Shown here in pieces: positions 42,960-45,406 of a stretch of DNA of 45,406 nt (positions within the stretch are counted from its first letter, which is position 1; each line of letters begins with the position of its first letter). The notes below the pieces were generated by a model. It worked only from the letters and a program-made list of their open reading frames with translations. It was not told the origin of the DNA and did no database searches. Source of the DNA: Pseudooceanicola nitratireducens (GTDB taxonomy: Bacteria > Pseudomonadota > Alphaproteobacteria > Rhodobacterales > Rhodobacteraceae); NCBI RefSeq assembly GCF_900109195.1, contig NZ_FNZG01000009.1, positions 1-45,406 of the forward strand, read 5' to 3'. Both the position numbers and the translations under genes were made by a program.

Positions 42960-43949
42960 CTACCCCCGCGTCTTCAGCCACCCAACAAACGCCCGCCCGG
43001 GCGAGCGCAGCTTGGGGCGGCCCGAAGACGCCCACCAGGCGCGCCATTCGGCTTCCAGGGCGTGGATGTCGTGGCCGGGGACCAGGGCGCGGGCTTCCTC
43101 CAGCACGTCCGATGACAACGGTGCCAGCTGGGGGCCGTCGTCGACCACGCGGCGGGGGGTGATGCGGATGATGTCGTCGCCGACCTCTTCAAAAAAGTAA
43201 TCCGGCAGGGCGTCGCGCTTGATGATCTCGCGCAGCATGGCGCGGAAGACCCGGCGCGGAGAGGCAGAGCCGGACTTCTTGCACAGCACCTCGACCGAGA
43301 CATGCCAGTCGCGCTGGCGGCCGCAGTGCTTGCGGGCCAGCTCGTAAAGACGCCGCTCCAGCGGTTTGCGCAAGGAGAAATAGTCTCTGTTCAAGGTCAA
43401 AACGGATTTCGACAGCACCGCCCGGAACAGCCATTCGGACAGGGTCACGGAGACCGAAACCATCCGCCCGGCCCGCGTGCGGCGCACGATCTGCCAGCTT
43501 TCGATCAACCCGAAGCCTGTGGTGGTCTCGACCGGATCTTCCGCCGGGCCGGTGGCGATATTGGTGGTGATGCGGGTGCCGGCCAGACGCTCGAAGGCGT
43601 CGCGCAGCCGCTTGTAACCGTCGCCCGAGGTCTCGCGCCCGGTGGCCTTCAGCAGGTCATGGGCGGTCAGCGTCAGGGTGCGCGCGACCGCGCGGCCGGC
43701 GTTCAGCGCAGCAGTCAGCTGAGAGATGCAGAAGATCAGGATGTCAGCGTCAAAGATCGTCGCCCGCCCCTTGACCGAGGGCGTGATCGTCACCTGGCAT
43801 CCGTTGTGATCGTACTCCAGGATCCGCCGGTCCGGCCGGGTAGAGAGCGAGAACAGAGGATGCTCCATCGAGGCGAGGTCATGCTTGGGCACGGCGCCCA
43901 GGAAATCGCAGACGAAGAAATCGCGCATCGCGGGCGCGGGGGTGCTCAT
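42960..43949 (-). CDS. repA: Plasmid replication initiator RepA (RPA family)
   Basis: A replication initiator of the RPA family typical of alphaproteobacterial plasmids. The conserved block starts RDFFVCDFLGAVPKHDLASMEHPLFSLSTRPDRR. DILIFCISQLTAALN, a winged-helix region with LKATGRETSGDGYKRLRDAFERLAGTRITTN, and KSVLTLNRDYFSLRKPLERRLYELARKHCG follow. I choose the ATG at 43949 (MSTPAPAM), which leaves 329 residues; ATG 44039 would add a proline-rich tail of 30 residues. It would bind the iterons at 44153-44213. repA and parA are divergent, as in roseobacter RepA-type replicons. A G6-C6 hairpin (43960-43974) just upstream of the chosen start may restrict its translation. Confidence 0.9.
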   Translation of the reverse strand: MSTPAPAMRDFFVCDFLGAVPKHDLASMEHPLFSLSTRPDRRILEYDHNGCQVTITPSVKGRATIFDADILIFCISQLTAALNAGRAVARTLTLTAHDLLKATGRETSGDGYKRLRDAFERLAGTRITTNIATGPAEDPVETTTGFGLIESWQIVRRTRAGRMVSVSVTLSEWLFRAVLSKSVLTLNRDYFSLRKPLERRLYELARKHCGRQRDWHVSVEVLCKKSGSASPRRVFRAMLREIIKRDALPDYFFEEVGDDIIRITPRRVVDDGPQLAPLSSDVLEEARALVPGHDIHALEAEWRAWWASSGRPKLRSPGRAFVGWLKTRG

Positions 43950-43959
43950 CGGCCTGAAC

Positions 43960-43974
43960 GGGGGGAAGCCCCCC
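43960..43974 (-). promoter_or_regulatory. Leader hairpin before the repA start
   Basis: GGGGGG (43960-43965) and CCCCCC (43969-43974) form a six-pair G:C stem over AAG, ending 11 bases upstream of ATG 43949. If that is the true start, the hairpin could limit ribosome access and hence copy number. If translation starts at 44039, the stem lies inside the coding region. Confidence 0.35.
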
Positions 43975-44113
43975 GGATGCGCGTCGGGATCATGCCTGTT
44001 CCTCGGGTCGCCCGCCCCGGTTTTCCGGTGATCAGGCATTTGCTGCTGCTTGGACGCCGGGAATCGCCCGGTTCGTCGTTTCATTGACACCCAGAGTATC
44101 AGAGGCCCCCGGA

Positions 44114-44133
44114 CTGTCCACAACTTGTCCACA
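44114..44133. promoter_or_regulatory. Two DnaA-box-like sites near the plasmid origin
   Basis: CTGTCCACA (44114-44122) and TTGTCCACA (44125-44133) lie in tandem, 11 bases apart, and differ by one or two bases from the DnaA-box consensus TTATNCACA. They sit about 20 bases from the first iteron. Together with the iterons and the AT-rich stretch at 44289-44316 they fit an iteron-type plasmid origin. Confidence 0.55.
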
Positions 44134-44152
44134 GGCGGGGCCCGGTTTGAAT

Positions 44153-44213
44153 CGTGGGATCAGAGTCGCTCTGACGTGGGATCAGAGTCGCCTTATCGTG
44201 GGATCAGAGTCAC
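44153..44213. repeat. Three iterons, candidate origin of replication
   Basis: CGTGGGATCAGAGTCGC occurs at 44153-44169 and 44175-44191 exactly, and as CGTGGGATCAGAGTCAC at 44197-44213. The starts are exactly 22 bases apart, two helical turns, the layout of initiator-binding iterons. They lie upstream of repA in the divergent repA/parA gap. A short AT-rich stretch (TTAACTAATAAATAACA) follows at 44289. This is the best origin candidate in the window. Confidence 0.85.
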
Positions 44214-44417
44214 CTGTCCTGGCGGGCTTTGGAAAAAACCCATTGGAGTCAGCTGGATGGGCCGGAAAATCCGCGCGCCACTCCCCCCTTAACTAATAAA
44301 TAACAGGAATCTAACAAGACAGGGGCCCGCAAAACGTGGTATCCAGGCCACGGCCCACCACATTCCCTTGCTTAGAAAGCCCCGGAAATCAGGCTAATGT
44401 CCCGATAATTGTTGCAT

Positions 44418-44436
44418 GTACCGCCTTTTGGCGTAC
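44418..44436. promoter_or_regulatory. Imperfect palindrome upstream of parA, possible operator or parS
   Basis: GTACCGCC (44418-44425) and GGCGTAC (44430-44436) are nearly complementary arms around TTTT, 31 bases before the parA start. ParA or ParB proteins often bind palindromes just upstream of their operon. The match is imperfect and the role is a guess from position. Confidence 0.35.
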
Positions 44437-44466
44437 CTTAAGGAAAACATGTGACATGAGGGTGAA

Positions 44467-45406
44467 ATGAGCAGTGACAGCCTTCCTCCGTATTTCAACC
44501 TCTCGCCCGATCGGGCGCAGGAGGCATTGGGGGCATCCGAAACAACCGCGGGCTTTGCGGCCATAGCCGAGGCCTGCCGGGCCGGGCGCACCGACCTGGC
44601 CGAGAGGGGCCTGCAGGAGGACGGGACGCGCCGTCTGCGCCCCTTCTCGACCTGGGAGATCACCAAGTACCTGATCCCCGTCGCGCCCGCGCATTTCCGC
44701 CGCGTGCTGCGCCAGAACCCCGACCTGCCCCAAGGCGCGTCAGAAACCGAGGGCGGCGCCAAGTGGTTCTCCTTTGACGAGGTGCTGCAGCTGCGCGCCT
44801 TCTTCGGATCGCAGGGCTCGAAGGCCAAGAACTACCTGCCCTACCGCCCCGAAGGCCTGCCGGCAAAAATCGTCGCTGTGGCCAATTTCAAGGGCGGGGT
44901 CGGCAAAACCTCGACCGCGGCGCATCTGGCGATGTCGGCGGCGCTGGATGGCTACAGGGTGCTGGTGGTGGACCTCGACAGCCAGGGGTCGATGTCGTCG
45001 ATCTTCGGCGCCCAGGTCGAGGATGAATGGGACACCGTCTTCCCCCTGCTCGCCCGGCACTACGCCCGCCACCTGCAATCCGACAACCAGCGGCGCCTCG
45101 ACCGCGGAGAGGCCCCGGTCCCCCTGGACGAGACGCTGGAGGATGCGGTGAAGATGACGGCCAAGGATGTCATCCGGCCGACCCATTGGTCCAACATCGA
45201 TCTGATCGGCGCCCAGCTGAACCTCTATTGGTCCGAATTCCAGATCCCCGTCTGGCGGATGCAGTCGCGCGGCTGGAAGCTATGGGATGCGCTGTCCGAA
45301 ACGCTGGAAGAAGACGGGGTGCTGGATCAGTACGATGTGATCTTCGTCGATACCCCCCCTGCCCTCGGCTACCTCACGATCAACGGGCTGGCGGCGGCGG
45401 ATATCC
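44467..45406 (+). CDS. parA: Plasmid partition ATPase ParA (cut by window edge)
   Basis: An open frame of 313 codons running off the right end. The N-terminal 130 residues contain a helix-turn-helix-like segment (STWEITKYLIPVAPAHFRRVLRQ), as in large type-I ParA proteins that repress their own operon. The ATPase part has the deviant Walker A AVANFKGGVGKTSTAAHLA (about 138-156), VLVVDLDSQGSMSSIFG, and VIFVDTPPALG. GAGGGTGAA precedes the ATG. It is divergent from repA across the origin, and parB would be expected just beyond the window. It keeps the plasmid segregated; its palindrome-containing upstream region may be its own operator. Confidence 0.95.
   Translation, partial: MSSDSLPPYFNLSPDRAQEALGASETTAGFAAIAEACRAGRTDLAERGLQEDGTRRLRPFSTWEITKYLIPVAPAHFRRVLRQNPDLPQGASETEGGAKWFSFDEVLQLRAFFGSQGSKAKNYLPYRPEGLPAKIVAVANFKGGVGKTSTAAHLAMSAALDGYRVLVVDLDSQGSMSSIFGAQVEDEWDTVFPLLARHYARHLQSDNQRRLDRGEAPVPLDETLEDAVKMTAKDVIRPTHWSNIDLIGAQLNLYWSEFQIPVWRMQSRGWKLWDALSETLEEDGVLDQYDVIFVDTPPALGYLTINGLAAADI

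Overview
The window looks like part of a plasmid from a marine or related Rhodobacterales (roseobacter-type) alphaproteobacterium. The GC content is high, overlapping ATGA stop/start junctions are common, and genes typical of that group are present. At the right end lie a RepA-family replication initiator (42960-43949, -), an origin-like region with three 22-bp-spaced iterons and DnaA-box-like sites, and a divergent parA (44467 to the window end). Nearly everything to the left is one exopolysaccharide (EPS) island. The layout resembles the RepA-type 'biofilm' plasmids of roseobacters that carry a rhamnose operon; that match is an inference from gene content.

Region by region. 1-8430 (mostly minus strand): the end of a sulfotransferase, a small VPLPA-CTERM secreted protein with a strong terminator, an export operon (Wza-like export protein, outer-membrane beta-barrel, rhomboid protease), a repeat-rich non-coding stretch (4098-5070), a PrsT-type TPR lipoprotein and the initiating sugar-phosphate transferase. 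8431-9119: a divergent regulatory region with dyads. 9120-16847 (plus): ExeA-like ATPase, Wzz-like chain-length protein, BY-kinase, and rfbC-rfbB-rfbD-rfbA for dTDP-L-rhamnose. A sulfotransferase is wedged into the rfb set, and a small gene resembling gene-transfer-agent 'spike base' proteins closes it. 16849-20826 (minus): glycosyltransferase (GT), hexapeptide acetyltransferase, GT and flippase. 21105-26942: a large adenylation-carrier-membrane protein fusion, GTs and a WecG/TagA-type GT. 27026-31920 (minus): a secreted RTX-repeat protein with a glycosidase-like domain, and another sulfotransferase. 32122-34328 (plus): two GTs. 34338-35951 (minus): exosortase XrtD fused to an EpsI domain. 36352-41302 (plus): a small membrane protein, manC, ugd and an OafA-like acyltransferase with an SGNH tail. 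41311-42810 (minus): O-antigen ligase/polymerase-like protein.

How the genes fit together: the set is close to a complete Wzx/Wzy-dependent EPS pathway. It has an initiating transferase, several GTs, a flippase, a polymerase, Wzz/kinase control, and a Wza-like exporter with an outer-membrane barrel. Sugar-nucleotide supply covers dTDP-rhamnose, GDP-mannose and UDP-glucuronate. Decoration enzymes include three sulfotransferases, an OafA-like O-acyltransferase, a hexapeptide acetyltransferase and possibly the adenylation-carrier fusion. The EPS genes are interleaved with a VPLPA-CTERM/exosortase D protein-sorting system (substrate, XrtD-EpsI, PrsT, ATPase), as is known for PEP-CTERM-type systems. 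Structure-determining genes (flippase, polymerase, some GTs, the wedged sulfotransferase, and parts of the RTX and acyltransferase genes) look lower in GC by eye than the backbone, suggesting mosaic exchange. I saw no tRNA, rRNA, CRISPR array or insertion sequence.
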